Source: Pseudisothecium myosuroides (Eukaryota; Streptophyta; Bryopsida; Hypnales; Lembophyllaceae). From it: a stretch of DNA of 64,000 nucleotides. Under the pieces are notes generated by a model that saw only the letters and a list, made by a program, of their open reading frames with translations, was not told the DNA's origin and did not search any database. The translations under genes were made by a program, and so were the position numbers. Positions within the stretch are counted from its first letter, which is position 1. The number at the start of each line of letters is the position of its first letter. This document shows positions 37,753 to 50,300 of the stretch, piece by piece. The stretch lies in assembly GCA_951799445.1 (NCBI GenBank), contig OX637287.1:15810224-15874223 (forward strand). The letters are read 5' to 3'.

Positions 37753-39560
37753 AGCCTCCTACCTTAGAGCATCTCCACTCTTGCACTTGGGAGTCCCTCA
37801 ACCGTTCAAATCCAGGGCCCGTGCTCCAAAATGGCCCCCACTGTAGACCCAGAATCCAACAGATAAAGCCCGGCCCCACTCAAATGTGCAATCAACCCGG
37901 AATCCTCACAGGCTTGCTCATCTCCTCTTCAATCTTGGTCTCTTGGATTCTCCTTGTCTAACAATGTTTTTGTCTCCTTTTAGAAAAGTCAGACCACTAT
38001 AGCAACTCCCACCAATGAGAATGCAAAGCTATTGGAGATATGGAGAGCAAGGTGGAGTCCGTGACGAGAATGGAGCCCGCAAAAAGCCATTTGATGAAGC
38101 GATTTTTCAAAGCAAGACTGGAGATGCTCTTAGTTCCCTTACGGCTGGCTCGTCAGTTGGCGACTACTGTTTTGTGTGTGTGTTTGCACTCCCCTTGTCC
38201 ACAGGATGATCGCGAGGGACGGACGGCGTTGTTGGAATGTGGAAAGTGAACTACAGTACAGTACAGTGAGGAATCCATGGTCGGGGGCTCCGTCTCGATC
38301 TCTTGAGTCTTGACTTCCTCCACATGTACTCCCTTCTCGCCCTGCCTGGAATTTCCAATAATGATTGTGCACTATACTGTACAGTACCTATTCCACCACC
38401 CATTCCACCAGGCCACAGTAATATAATACTACGTGATAAGAGTTCGAAGTTAGTGGAGGGCCCAGTGGGACAACACTCACAGGGACACAGTGGCACACAG
38501 TTCATCAGCAGTTGTCTGCATTCATTCAGTTTTAATTCTGACTGAATTGGCGTGTGGTCCGTCCGCCAATCGAAAACCAACCAAGCTCGCAGGCATCTTC
38601 CTACTGTAGCTGCCTGCATCTGGCTTTTGGGAAGCTTAACTTAACTGTGCCACTGCGGAGTTGCCACCACATGTGGAACTCCCAAAAGCTGCCATATATT
38701 CCAAGTGCGGTTGGCCGGCTCAGTGCACTGGGCGGCTCACGGAGGCCTGATGAGGGCCCGACTGCCCGAGGGGGATGGGTCCGACGGGAGCCTTCAGTTC
38801 CGTTGTACTGTACTTGGGTCCGCACCAATCATGACCTGACTGGGTGTTAAGGAACTGGACCCAACCAGCGCAAATGGGGAAGTCTGTTGAGGGAGATTCA
38901 CCCATGAAGGGATCAGGACTCGCCCAAATGCGAACCAATCTGAAAAAAACGCCCATCAAAATCTCGATAGGAGAGTTAGTAATTGAACAGGAAAGCTCGC
39001 CCCCAGTTGGAACAGTGGTGTTTTAACTAAAGAATAGGACTCCGTACTAAAGGAACGGAGCACCAAACTCCATGAGACCAAGTTTGGGTGCTTCAAGGAG
39101 GTTCGTCCAATGTTTTTTCTCAAACTCCGGCTCTTGGTCTCCCATTGTACACACTTTATGGTTAAGGTAGGACCACCTAGATTCCAAACCAGAGAGCGAT
39201 GCTCAACCTGTAGGGTGCACTATTTCAAGCCAAGCATGATGTTCAAGCTTGGAATGTGTGTTTTTCTCCTTTTCAACGTTGGGATGTATGAGGTCATGGC
39301 ACGTGTCCCAAAGTACAAGGGAAGTAGTAAGTAAGAAAGTAGTTTAGTTATGAGCGGAATTGGAAGACTTTAATAGACATTGGCTATGGATTTGGAACAC
39401 TTTTTGGCTCCCAAAATTCATAGTAATTTCAATTTCAGCAATAAAATTACGAAAAATTCATAGTCCCAATATTTCTTATCTCTACATGAGAAAAATTTCC
39501 ACTACCTCACACTACTCTTCATCTCTCTTGAAATCGCTTAAGTAATCAAATATAGGTGGT
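37753..39560. other. GC-richer spacer, no gene recognised
   Basis: From about 37750 to 39030 composition is close to balanced. Frames overlap on both strands (38015-38209, 38251-38619 minus, 38303-38545, 38554-38850, 38720-38959 minus) and none has a recognisable domain. 'CAGTACAGTACAGT' near 38255 is a short direct repeat. It may be remnant genic DNA. Confidence 0.3.
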
Positions 39561-39570
39561 TCTACCTTAA

Positions 39571-40529
39571 CCCCTAAAGTTCCATGACTATGTTTTCACC
39601 AAAAACTCTCAAAAATTGCCATTTTTAGTACAACTACCAAATTTTTGAAAAAAACTTTTTTTGGCACGTGTAATTGTAGGATCTTCTAGTATGCTGACTT
39701 GAGAACATGTGGTAAAAATTTCAAAAATTTCCACCATGTGGATTGCAAGATAAAAGCATTCATATCCATTGAAATAATTTCTTTGGCTCTGCGAAAAACA
39801 GGGCAGTTATACTTCACAGTTCACAAGCTCACTTTTCTATGAAAAAATGTCCAAAATGGTGGTGCTTCTTTGGATTCTTTTTCCTAGAAAAGTTGGCTAA
39901 ATGCTTAAAATTTTTTAGATCATTTGGAGTTGCAGAACATATAGGAAAAAAATACTAAGTAGAAAAAAATACTAAGTAGAAAAAAATAGAGAATGATTCA
40001 AAATATTAAATTGTTAAGAATTGAATTATGGAATTGAAAAATGCCAATCCCAATGGTTGCAATGTCATAATAAATAATCTGCATCCTATGATTTTATTTT
40101 TTTCAAAAAATATTGAAAATTGAGTAAGATAAAGGACTTCAAAGTAGTTTATTTCAGAGTAGAAAATCCATAACTGCCCGCAAACAAAGAAAACTCATAA
40201 CTTTTGATTCATTGATTGAAAATTTGAAATGGAATGATTTAAAGCTTTCCACGCATATTTAATTCTAGAAAACCAATTTCAAATTTTTGTTTTTGAAAGA
40301 AGTGATTTTTTCTGATCTGCTCAAACTGCCCAATTACAAAAAATATATATATATTTGGCCATAATTTTTTACTCCTATTTCCAAATGTCATGAAATTTAG
40401 TGCATATGAAAGATATTCTTTGTCCCCACCTCCAACTAAAATTTCAGCCTAAAATATGCAAATCTCTAGTCACACGTACCTGCACAAAATTTCTATGTTG
40501 CTAAAAATAGCAGGCTGGTCCTATTGGGG
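39571..40529 (+). mobile_element. TTAA-1 element, subfamily with 'CATGACTATG'
   Basis: Begins CCCCTAAAGTTCCATGACTA after TTAA 39567-39570 and ends CCTATTGGGG followed by TTTA, a mutated TTAA. Length 959 bp. Its first 200 bases are closest to the copy at 57054, so these two form a subfamily. Inside, 'GGACTTCAAAGTAGTTTATT' and 'TAACTGCCCGCAAACAAA' mark the middle. No coding capacity. Confidence 0.7.
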
Positions 40530-40551
40530 TTTATTCCATTGAGAACACAAG

Positions 40552-40577
40552 ATAGAGAGAGAAGAGAGAGAGAGAGC
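40552..40577. repeat. GA-rich microsatellite
   Basis: Imperfect (GA)n run: GATAGAGAGAGAAGAGAGAG and on. Confidence 0.8.
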
Positions 40578-40840
40578 TATAGTCTTTAATAGATTGGTGT
40601 AAATTAAGGGCCTATTTATATTGGGACCTATACCTAGATACATGTAACTAGTGCAAGTGACACCAATACTACATACCTCAAGTTAGTGGAACCTTTTAGG
40701 TGGTCCTTTAAGTGTTACGAGGAAGTTTAGTATTAATGTAAGTATATTTTGGGTGGTTTGATCTTATGAATTAATTATATGTAGATATGGTGAAGGATCT
40801 ATTGAGTTGAGAGAAAAGTATTTAGTAGGTGTAATATTAA

Positions 40841-41612
40841 CCCCTAAATGCCCAACCCTTTCCAAGTGTGTTTTGACTATGAAAAAAGAGCATGGGTTAT
40901 AGTTATCTCCAATGAAGCAAATTAATTTTTTTTCAAAATCTAATTGTATAGATGTTTAAAGAGCTTGCTTATTAATATGCTTACAAATTTTGAGTGCAAA
41001 ATTGCGTAGGACTTGTCAAATTATAACAAGAAAAATGTACCAATTTTTAATTTTAGTATCTTGCCCTTCCCCACAATATTTCAAAAATTTGCATATGAAA
41101 GTTTTTTGGGATTGGAGGTAACGTGAACAACTACAAATAGTGTTAGTTCACTAAAATGCACTTTCAAAAAACTTAATTTCACATGAAAAAACTATCAAAT
41201 TCATTACACAATCCACCTTGCAATAGTTAAAATGCAATTTTTTTTTATAAGTAGAAATCTTAAATAACTCCAAATCAACACTTGAATATTCAAATTTTCA
41301 ACAATGAAAATCATGAAAATACTTTACTCTTTCCATTGGGACCATTTTCAAAGCAAATGGATAAGTATAATTTTTTAGATCTCACTATTTAAGTAAAATT
41401 GGCAAGCTTTGCTTGAAGCCGGAAAATCAAATAAGATTTGTAAGTTGTACTCTTCCACAATACTGCATACATGCCTTTGAGAACCTCTCAAAAAATCAAA
41501 TATTTACCTTTTTCAATGAAAAATAAAAGTTTTCTTTAGGTATCTTTTTAAAGTGCTCGTAAAATATTTTAAAACAGTGAAAGGAGTTTAATTGCCCACG
41601 TCAAAACGAGCC
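40841..41612 (+). mobile_element. TTAA-1 family member, right end missing
   Basis: Begins CCCCTAAATGCCCAACCC after TTAA 40837-40840. The interior is diverged, but 'CGAGCCTGAAATTTC' near 41608 is the subterminal block found about 60-70 bases before the end of other copies. The expected end is absent, and a retrotransposon fragment follows directly. Confidence 0.5.
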
Positions 41613-41615
41613 TGA

Positions 41616-42128
41616 AATTTCAAAGCAACTATATATGGTTGCTTAGTCCCTCCATGGCTGCTACCTTGCTCCTGTGAAAGACAGAGATATCACTGCAATG
41701 CTAGATTCAAACCGGATATCCTTTCGGTTAAAGGACTCTCCTACCAAAACAACCCACCAATTAATCCAGATAACAATCTCATAATACAATTCATAGAATT
41801 CACATACTCTAATGACAGATTCTCGCAAGAAACAATAAATAATAAAACTCAAAAATATCAATCATTAATAAATAGCATCATAGCCCAAGGGTGGAATGTA
41901 GACCCACTCATTGTCATTACAGTAGGAGCTAGAGGAACAACACATATTCCTTCAATGAAAATCCTTGAAACTAAACTCAAATTACCTGAAACTGCTTTGA
42001 AATACACTTTTAAAGCAATCAACACCATTGCCATACAATATGTTGGGTCAATCATCCTACACAAAAGAAAGATAGAAAACAACCAACCACTCCCACTAGA
42101 ATAAAACAAAACAAAAACAAAACAAAAC
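41616..42128 (+). pseudogene. 3' fragment of a non-LTR retrotransposon (endonuclease-like C-terminus)
   Basis: An open frame with no start codon of its own runs from 41616 to a TAA at 42102-42104 (162 codons). In order it shows a Cys-rich part (PPWLLPCSCERQRYHCNARF), then KPDI (codons from 41709), EFTYSND, KTQKY, GWNVDPLIVITVGARGTTH and a helical tail ending NNQPLPLE. P-D, then E-x-T, then K-x-x-K-Y after a Cys/His knuckle is the layout of the restriction-like endonuclease at the C-terminus of R2/R4/NeSL-type elements. The stop is followed at once by an A-rich (AAAAC)n tail, as at a LINE 3' end. No reverse transcriptase remains, so the copy is 5'-truncated. The longer minus-strand frames here are shadows. 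The family assignment is from memory of the motif layout and moderately sure. Confidence 0.55.
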
Positions 42129-43105
42129 ATGTTGCGACTTGGTGACACCCCATCACTGCACATTACACTTATAATCCATTTCTATCTAGATATTGTTAAT
42201 CTTGGTTACTTTTCACTGGTTACTTTTTACTTAAGTGTCTATTCTCGAAAGGGAAGAGTAGTTTTGCATCAATGGCCCTTGATCCGGTGGACATTGGCTC
42301 ATTGTCATGACAAACAGACACTCTATTCACGCCGGCCTTCTACGAAGACAGGAGTTTCTATCTATCTATCTATCATCTATCTTGCTTGGGCAGTTAGGAG
42401 TTAGCTGTTGAAGCAGATGAGGGAGTTACCTATTTTCAAGTGAAAATTTAGTGAGTAGTATGTAGGAGGCGTATTGAATTGCAATTTGATTAATTGTGGA
42501 GAGTGTTTCTAAAATTGCTTATTTGTGTCTTTGTATGCATAGTCCTTTTATGTACTCCGTATTTTTGAGTTCAATATAAAAGAACATGAAGCCATGTATC
42601 AAGTTCTTGAAGGTTACATAGTGAACAATTGATATTAGAAAAATTTATTGGCCAAAATAGTTTTTTTCTTGTGAAGCCCATACATTTTCTATATTTAAAT
42701 TTAAGAAGAATTATTATTTGCCAGTCCATAATTTATTTTTTATTCTAGAAATTGTTAGAGAGTTTTGGATGTACTAAGTTGTTTTGTGTCCATTTACAAA
42801 TGTATGGGTATTATTGTAAAGCTCTTTTTTTTTATGTGTTATTTTAGAAAATGTGTTTTTAAGTGTTCAAATTGTTCCCATTTGTGTATCATGATTTTTA
42901 GTAGATAGCGGTGTTTTGTGGAAGAAGAAAGGGGTGAGAAACCTAATCATTGTACCTGAGCTATTTACAGAAGACAAAAGTTCACAGGCTTGAAGCAATG
43001 CATCCTGCACTCCAGGTTTGTACTCGGTTGCCATCCTCCCTTGCACAGCAGGTTTTCAAATGTTGACAAAATTTGCAATGCTTAGGGTTTCACTAATTGT
43101 GCAGA
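42129..43105. other. AT-rich spacer, no gene seen
   Basis: Holds a short (TATC)n run at about 42358-42382. Otherwise unrecognised. Confidence 0.4.
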
Positions 43106-43107
43106 TG

Positions 43108-43440
43108 CCATCACCCTTAGGTATAGTAGAATAAATGTTTTCAAAAAACTTTGAATTAGGTTAATGTGAAAAATCAAGCTAAGTTTCATCTCCAAAAAAA
43201 ACGTTCGTGATTTCAAGCCTCCAATCAAATGTTATAGACAAAGATTAGATAGGGGTTAAACGGGACTTTTTTTTTGACATTTTCAAACATCTCCTCAGAA
43301 TTTTGTTCATAACTTTTGATTGGAGGCTTGAAATCATAAACATGTTTAAAGAGATGAAAGTTTGCTTGATTGTACACATTAATTTAGTTCAAAGTTTTGA
43401 AAAAGGTTATTCTACTATGCCTAAATGAGGTTTGAAATTC
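43108..43440. repeat. Hairpin-forming repeat, member 1
   Basis: The left arm (about 43110-43235: 'GGTATAGTAGAATAA', 'TTTTCAAAAAACTTTGAA', 'AATCAAGCTAAGTTTCATCT', 'AAGCCTCCAATCAAATGTTA') is followed after a short GGGAC-containing centre by its inverse (about 43305-43430: 'ATAACTTTTGATTGGAGGCT' to 'TTATTCTACTATGCCTAAAT'). The same core occurs at 55.1 and 58.3 kb. The transcript would fold into a long stem. Confidence 0.65.
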
Positions 43441-43915
43441 TACTTTGAACACAATTCCTATATTTTTGACAATGAGCAGTCAAAGCTTTCATCTTCAAAT
43501 TGTCCAATACCCTATGAGGCTTCATGATGGACAATGAATTTCATTATAAAAATGACCTCTCCACTCTTCATTCACTAAATGTTAATGAAGTAATTTCTTT
43601 ACTTTGCCATCAATTTTTTTTTATGGTAGATTATCAGCTGATAGATTGGTATTTGACTCAATGGATTGTTGTTGCATTCTTTGGATTTTCGACCAATCAT
43701 CTCTACATTTATTTGTAGATTTGTCTATTTGGTCCTAGAATTAGCAAAAAAATTTGGCACTCTTTTAAAAAAATTAATTTAAGTTAAACCTACTATCCAA
43801 GTGTGGTAGTATGCAAATAAATTGCCTTGAATTGAAGAATTGCCTTCAACTTAATCTTTGAACTGGATTTTTTTTATTTTTTTATTTTTTTAACCAATTG
43901 CTTTTGCAAACTTAA

Positions 43916-44832
43916 CCCCTAAAGTTCCAAGGCTCTTTTTCCATCAAAAACCATTCAAAATTGCTTTTTCTATAGCAAAGAGCAAAAAAAAAAATTAAAA
44001 TGTTTTTTTTGCATATCTAACCATAGGATCTTGTACTAGACTAGTGTAGGAATGTGTGGAAGAAATTTCAGAAACTTTGACAATGTAGATTGCAAGATAT
44101 TTGCATTTAAAGTGAAGAAAGAAGTTTTTTTGCACCATCCTCAACTACATTGTTTGGCTTTGAACCTTCTTAATTAAAAAATTTTGCTCTAATGTTTTCA
44201 AATTTCAAATTTTATATGATGAAGAATTGAGTTGAGAGTCTACAAAAAAAAATTCAAAAAACCCCACTTAGTTTTCATTCATTAAAAAATTGTTAAGTAG
44301 AAGTAGGTTCAAGATTGAAGAGAAAACTAAATTGCTAATAGCTTGAAGATGGAATTAGAATACACTAATCTCAACGGTGAGATTGTTCAAGCAAGAGATC
44401 TCAACCTTATGAAACTTGTTTTTTTGAAAAATTGTGAAAATTGAATTCAGAAATGAATCCTACAAGTTATTTTTTCAAAAAGATGCTCTAATTGCCCAAA
44501 AAATAATATTGTCCATAATTTTTGCATAACAAATCCAAATGGAATGAATCAAAACTTCCCATGTAGATAAAATTACAATCTTTATGAAACAATTTTTTTA
44601 AAATTTTTACTTTAAGTTTTTTTGAGGATTTTTTCTTGCCTGCCGAACTAAAATTTGGGCTTTTTGTGCCATAACTTTTGCTCCCGGGCACTAATTGAAA
44701 TAAAAATTGAAATAAAAATTATATTTTTGGAAAGCTTATGTATTTTTCTATCTTCTCAAAAAAACTCAGAAAATCACAACAAATATTGAGAACATAGGAG
44801 CCTGTCCGAGGGGACAATGGGACTTTAGGGGT
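43916..44832 (+). mobile_element. TTAA-1 element, near full-length copy
   Basis: Starts CCCCTAAAGTTCCAAGGC after TTAA 43912-43915 and ends ACTTTAGGGG; the right target reads TTTAA, one extra T. About 917 bp. It is closest to the split copy at 18197 ('TAGTGTAGGAATGTGTGGAA' region, 'GTTAAGTAGAAGTAGGT', 'TAATCTCAACGGTGAGATTG'). The minus frame 44488-44691 is internal and not a gene. Confidence 0.75.
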
Positions 44833-44836
44833 TTAA

Positions 44837-46687
44837 AAAAATGACCAAAATGCCAAAAAGAGATTAGGTTTTTAACCGAATTGAATGATTGAGCTTAGGC
44901 AACAACCAAGTGACCATAGAGGTCCACCAAATGACATGTGAAAAGAATGGAAAAAAGCAAAATCACCTCATAAATTCCCCGTTCATTGTTTGCAAGTGTA
45001 TTTATTACGTTGCAATGGGCTTTACTTTAGAAATAGTGAGGGTCGAAGTTTGTTGAGTAAGCAATGTGGTTATCAAATTTAGCATGCAGTAACCTATCCA
45101 AATGGAGATATTGTGATATTAGGTGTTTTATGTGTTTATTGACAAGGTGGATGGAGTATAAACTTTTAGTGAAGATGTGAGCTGGTTCATATAGTTTGTT
45201 GTTCAATAGTATTATGAAGGAGACGGTTGTGAACATTTTTTCACCACCCTTGAGATAAGATGAGTATAACCGTTTTTTTGGTTTCTTGTTGTAAAACTCC
45301 TATGAAGGGTGTCTAAGCATGGTCCATTGTTCCTTCTAAGCAATGGACAAATGTTTGATGAGTAGTTGCTCTATGTGATTCAAATTGCAAAAGGAAAAGG
45401 TTCAAATCCTAAGAGTTAGCAATCCCGGTCTAACCAAGTCCAAAACGTGGCCAAGAACTCTGGACTTTTAATATGAAGATGCCTAAAATCATATGTTAGC
45501 TACTTTATGTCATAAAACATGGTTTTCCATTTCTAAAATGTTAATAATCATTCAATTTGGAGTTTTCTGGCGGAAGTTATGACTGGATGAAGTTTAAGCT
45601 TGAAAAATTAAAATTGCTTTTAAAATGATGTCATCCATTATTTCCTTCTCACTTTTGAATTCAAATTTATTTTTTATTTTTGGAATTAATCTAGATTTTA
45701 TCCTAGTGTCTAAGTTCTAATTTTCACTTGGATTAAACAAATAATCACTATTTTCATCCAATGTTAAGACCAAACTTCATCCTTTGTTATCTTCCTTGTT
45801 TTAGTTTGATTTTCTAAGTCTAAAATAGTTGTAGGATTCTATAAGTACCTTCTAACTAATCCTAAGTTCAAATTCCTCATTTAATTGTTTTCAATAGATT
45901 CAAACTAGCTATTTATAAAATACGTACTACTTTGGATTTCTTCTCTTAAATATATTATTTTTATATTTTTATATTTTAATTTTAAAACACCTAAAATTGA
46001 ATTTCTAAGACATTATGACATTTTGAGTTTAGACTTTCTTATGAACAGATCAAGTTTGACCAGTTTTAACCTACATATCTAATATCAATTCTAATTTTCT
46101 TTTTTTTTCCTTCTTGGATGATTTTCAATATTTTTCATCCATTTTTACTACCAAAATTCATTCATGTATACCTTCTTTGATTTTGATCTTTTTTTTAAGT
46201 GTAATATGTTTCTGGAAAGCTCTAGAGATCATCTATACTAATTTCAATCTAAACTTTTAGTTTTAAATTATTCTAAAGGTCTATATTGAGCTTGTAAACA
46301 CTTTTTGTATTCGGAAATTAAAACAAAATAAGTTAAAGAAAGTAGCACTTTCAAGTACATACTTTAAAGTGTCCTCGTCCAAGAGGTGCATGAAAATTGC
46401 CTTAGATCCTCTATCATTTTCTATCTTATTGAGAGTTTCAAGTTTGTTTAGAATATTTTTTTCTTTTTTTGCCCACTGTTTTAAACTTTGAAACTTACAA
46501 TAGGAAACATATATCTAATTGGTAATCACTATTTTGTCTTTTCTTCGTAGTTTTTTTTCTTTTTTCCTCTTCTATTTGCTTTCTTTTCTTTTTTCTTCTT
46601 ATAGTATTTGCAAAGTCAATGTATTGACTAAAACAATACTAACTTTTTCTTAATTGGCTAAACAAGACTAATATCTTCTATATCAAC
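44837..46687. other. AT-rich spacer, nothing recognised
   Basis: No gene, RNA or terminal repeats seen. Frames are short and unrecognised. Confidence 0.4.
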
Positions 46688-46689
46688 TA

Positions 46690-47305
46690 CTTCCTATGTC
46701 CCAAAATGATCTTCATGTTGGCTATAATTTTTTGTTCCAAAATGATCTTTTTGTTCTAAAAGGAAGCAGATTGGCAGGCAGTTTCTCACCGATTGTAGCA
46801 ACTATAGTGCTCAAATCCACAGAAATAGGTAGAATTTCCATTTTTATTGTGAATTATTCTTTCATTTGCAACTTTTTTGGGACCAATTCGGAAGACTTGG
46901 GCTAAATTAAGAATTTCTCCAATAAGAAGGGCTAGATTATAGTACCAAGTCAATAACATGCATGGCTGGCCCCTCCTCAATCATGCCCCTCCAAAAATAT
47001 ATCGCACTCTTGTTGATATGAGATGTACATCTTGACACTACTTGAGTGGGCTACCCTAGCTTATTTTGTAATGTAGCACACAAATCAATGGCTACCGGTG
47101 TTTGATAGAAATGGTCTCAAAATTTAAATTTCAAGTACTTTAAAATTGTACTTTAAAAAAGTTTTTGAAACTCAAAATTCTAGGGGGATAAGAGTGAACT
47201 AAAACTTTACTCATATATGTCAAATTTTTTTTGAAAAAAATCTTATTTTTAATCTTAATCCAGAACATTTTGTCTAACAAGAAGATCATTTTGGGACAGA
47301 GGAAG
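46690..47305. mobile_element. Stowaway/mariner-like element A
   Basis: A 616-bp element between TA 46688-46689 and TA 47306-47307. The 24-bp ends begin CTTCCTATGTCCCAAAATGA and, read inverted, CTTCCTCTGTCCCAAAATGA; one mismatch in 24. CTYCCTCYGTCCC ends with TA duplication are the mark of plant Tc1/mariner (Stowaway-type) elements. No transposase frame remains. The two overlapping frames inside (46696-46905, 46786-46980) are not genes. Confidence 0.8.
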
Positions 47306-47307
47306 TA

Positions 47308-50300
47308 TTTTCTATGAGTATTCTTATGGCTTTTTCTAAGTCAATGATTGACCTTTGGTTTTTGTTTAATTGTTTTTTTTTCCTTTTTTTTCCTTTTTTG
47401 GATTAAAAGTCAACCTTTGATTGAAGTCCACTTACTAAACTATGATTTATTTGCCCTAAATTTGATCCATTTTTCCATACTCTCCTTGGGTTCACTTAAC
47501 TCAACTTGAATAAGCTTCCGAAATCAAACTTCTTCCTACCCTCACCCTTTTAAGTTTCCTACTCACTTTGGCTTGTAGCTCACAGCTTTAACCTCTAGAC
47601 TATGGCTTCAACCTTTTGGACCCCACCTTATAGCTTGTAGCATCATTTTTTGGCCTTGAATTGTAGCTCGCAGCCTTAGCCTCTGCATTTGGCTCAGCTT
47701 GCAGCTTGCATCTTCAACCTTTGACTCGGTGTCGAGTTGGGAAGCCTTTGCTTTGGAAAAACATTGGATTTCTTGCTGCAATCAAATTCAATCCATGATA
47801 TAAGGGTGCAAAATAAGGTGTACTACCTCAAAGTAATATAATTGCGTCGTTTGTAGCATAGGATTTCATATTTTATAAAATGAATAGAGTTTCATGCACA
47901 AAGGTAAATTACTTTGTATATAAAGTGTACAAATATCGTGTATTAGTACTTATATAATACTTATAATTCAAATGTATACATACTTGTGAATATCATATAT
48001 AAATATAATATAAATTTAAAATATCAATATATATAAAATACATGTAAAATCAAATATTTATACTTGTATATATATCATACGTAGTATATAGATATTATAT
48101 AAGCCGTATGCAAACCGTATAAGTCATGTACAAACCTGAAACATTTTACAAAACTTCATGAAATTGTAGTCAAACTCCAAATATATGCCATGGCTGCTCC
48201 ATAACTTCAAATAAAGAGTGTTTTAGTTTTTTAGAAAGCTAAAAAAATATAATATAATTTCTTTAAAATTTTAAGCAAAAAAAGATGATGCCCAATTTTT
48301 ATAGCTTGTTGAAGACCATACTCTTAATTTTGTTGGCAGCTAAACATTTATCCACTTCAAGGTATGCTTTGGCCTCATAAAAGCTCCAAACACTTTTTGT
48401 TATATTTTTTTAGAAAACTGACTTCATAATATACATTTTCCAAAAATCTTAGCTCTAAAAAATAAAAACTTTGCTTACAATGCTCCGTCAGAGTGGGGAC
48501 TAACTCTAAAGTTTAGATTTAGCAATGTGGTCAAACTAAGTGCAAAGTGACTCACATGCTTGTCGCAACCAGGGCTTGACAGCAGGAGTGCCAAAAGGAG
48601 ATGCGAGACCAATAACCTTCAAATTCCTTGGCACTAACAACAATCTACTTCTAAAAGATAAAGAGGAGGAAGAGCTTGTTACACAACTCAAGCTAACGTT
48701 ACAAAGTATGAACGTCCAAAAGTATGTTAAACTTTTGCTTTAGAAATCAAATTTTACAAATTCCATTAGAAAAAAAATCCATTTTTGAATCACCACAATC
48801 GTTTTGTTAGTCGTAGTGGGTATTGGCTTTCGTGAATGGAAGCAAGAAGCTAATTTTAATTTGCACTTGCAACATGTTTTGCACTTAGAAGCTTAAGGAG
48901 GTCAAGATGGGAGCTGAGCAGGGCCGGAATCTAGTGGGACGAGAGCCAGGGACGGAGTCAGGCAAGGCAGCCGGGAAGTGCCCCACTGTGACTGCCACGC
49001 AGTCCCCGTTTAGTTCTCCTGCCGTTTCAAAAACAAAGACATAAGATAAGGTCTCTTGGAAGCCTTTTGGAAGCCTTTTGGAAGCCCGTGTTTTTATCTA
49101 ATGAAGGCCTATCTAACATGTTAGATTTATTTACATACTGTGTGAGAGATTAGTTTTGTTATATGCTTAATCCAAAACCAAAGGAGATTCAAAACCAAAG
49201 GTACTCATTGGTTCAAAAAAAACAAAAAAAACAAAGGTACTCACATCGTGGAGACCCACGTACAACGGGAGCTTTTCAAGAGATGGAAGACCTTCTCTAT
49301 GCTCTTCCAAACTCGTCAACTTGTCTGTGAATCCTTCCACACTCGGCATCAACATTTTTTTTAGTGGCAAAAAATCGCCAAAAGTCACCCACTCTTTTTC
49401 TACTTCGATTTGACTATATGAATTTAAGGGGTAAATTTTTTATTTTTTTGCCTAATTTTACTATTCCACGAACTGTGTTTAGCTATGTGGCCTCATGCCA
49501 AAAGCTCACATCGCCATTGAGTTGGATAAGCGCCAGGTTGTAATTGCCTATACTACTCTCATTGTGGCCACACATTCCAAACAAGATCGCCAAAATTTAA
49601 CCATTGAATTACAACTTTTCGCCTGCCTTAGTCTATACTTCAACGTCCAATACATTGCCATATTAGTCTCTTGTACAAATAGATTAGGAGCCAAGATTTC
49701 TATCAAGGTTTGGTTTTCATAGCCATGATTTTAAAAGTTTCATAAAGGTATATGATGAAATCTTGCAAGCGCCATTGATTGCAACCCTAAATTGCACATA
49801 TCAAATGAAATAGACACATAATCAAGTTTGGATTTCACAGTAATAACAACGATATCCCACCCCATCCTGAATTGGTTGTCTTTTGCATACGCAACATAAT
49901 AAATTTGGATATCAAAGTTCAATAATCATATCTAATCAAATTAAAAAATCAAGGTAAATTGTAAATTTTTGATGTGATTGCCACTTACTTGATGTTCTAA
50001 AACCTCCTTCACTTGCCTTATTTTTCTTCTTCTTAACAACTAAGAAGTCATTATACAACTGTTACATATTCATTCAATTCTTTATAAACCAATCTTTCTA
50101 CAAATATTATAAGAGATGTATATTATGATAATATATTATTTTGCAAAATAATATTAATAGTTATACACCCTACTTAAATATCATGTATAGAAATTGATAG
50201 AATAGAAAAAAAAATCATCTAAGTAATATATAACAATCTTCAAAGAAATATGAAGAAGAAAATGACCGGCAAATGAAAATAAAATATATTAGAAGCATGT

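Noticed and set aside
41661..42163. Two minus-strand frames of 66 and 101 codons
   Set aside because: They are shadows of the plus-strand endonuclease-like frame, which has the recognisable motifs.
45395..45425. GGTTCAAATCC-like tRNA T-arm
   Set aside because: The stem does not pair properly and no acceptor or D-arm sequence lies at the right distance.
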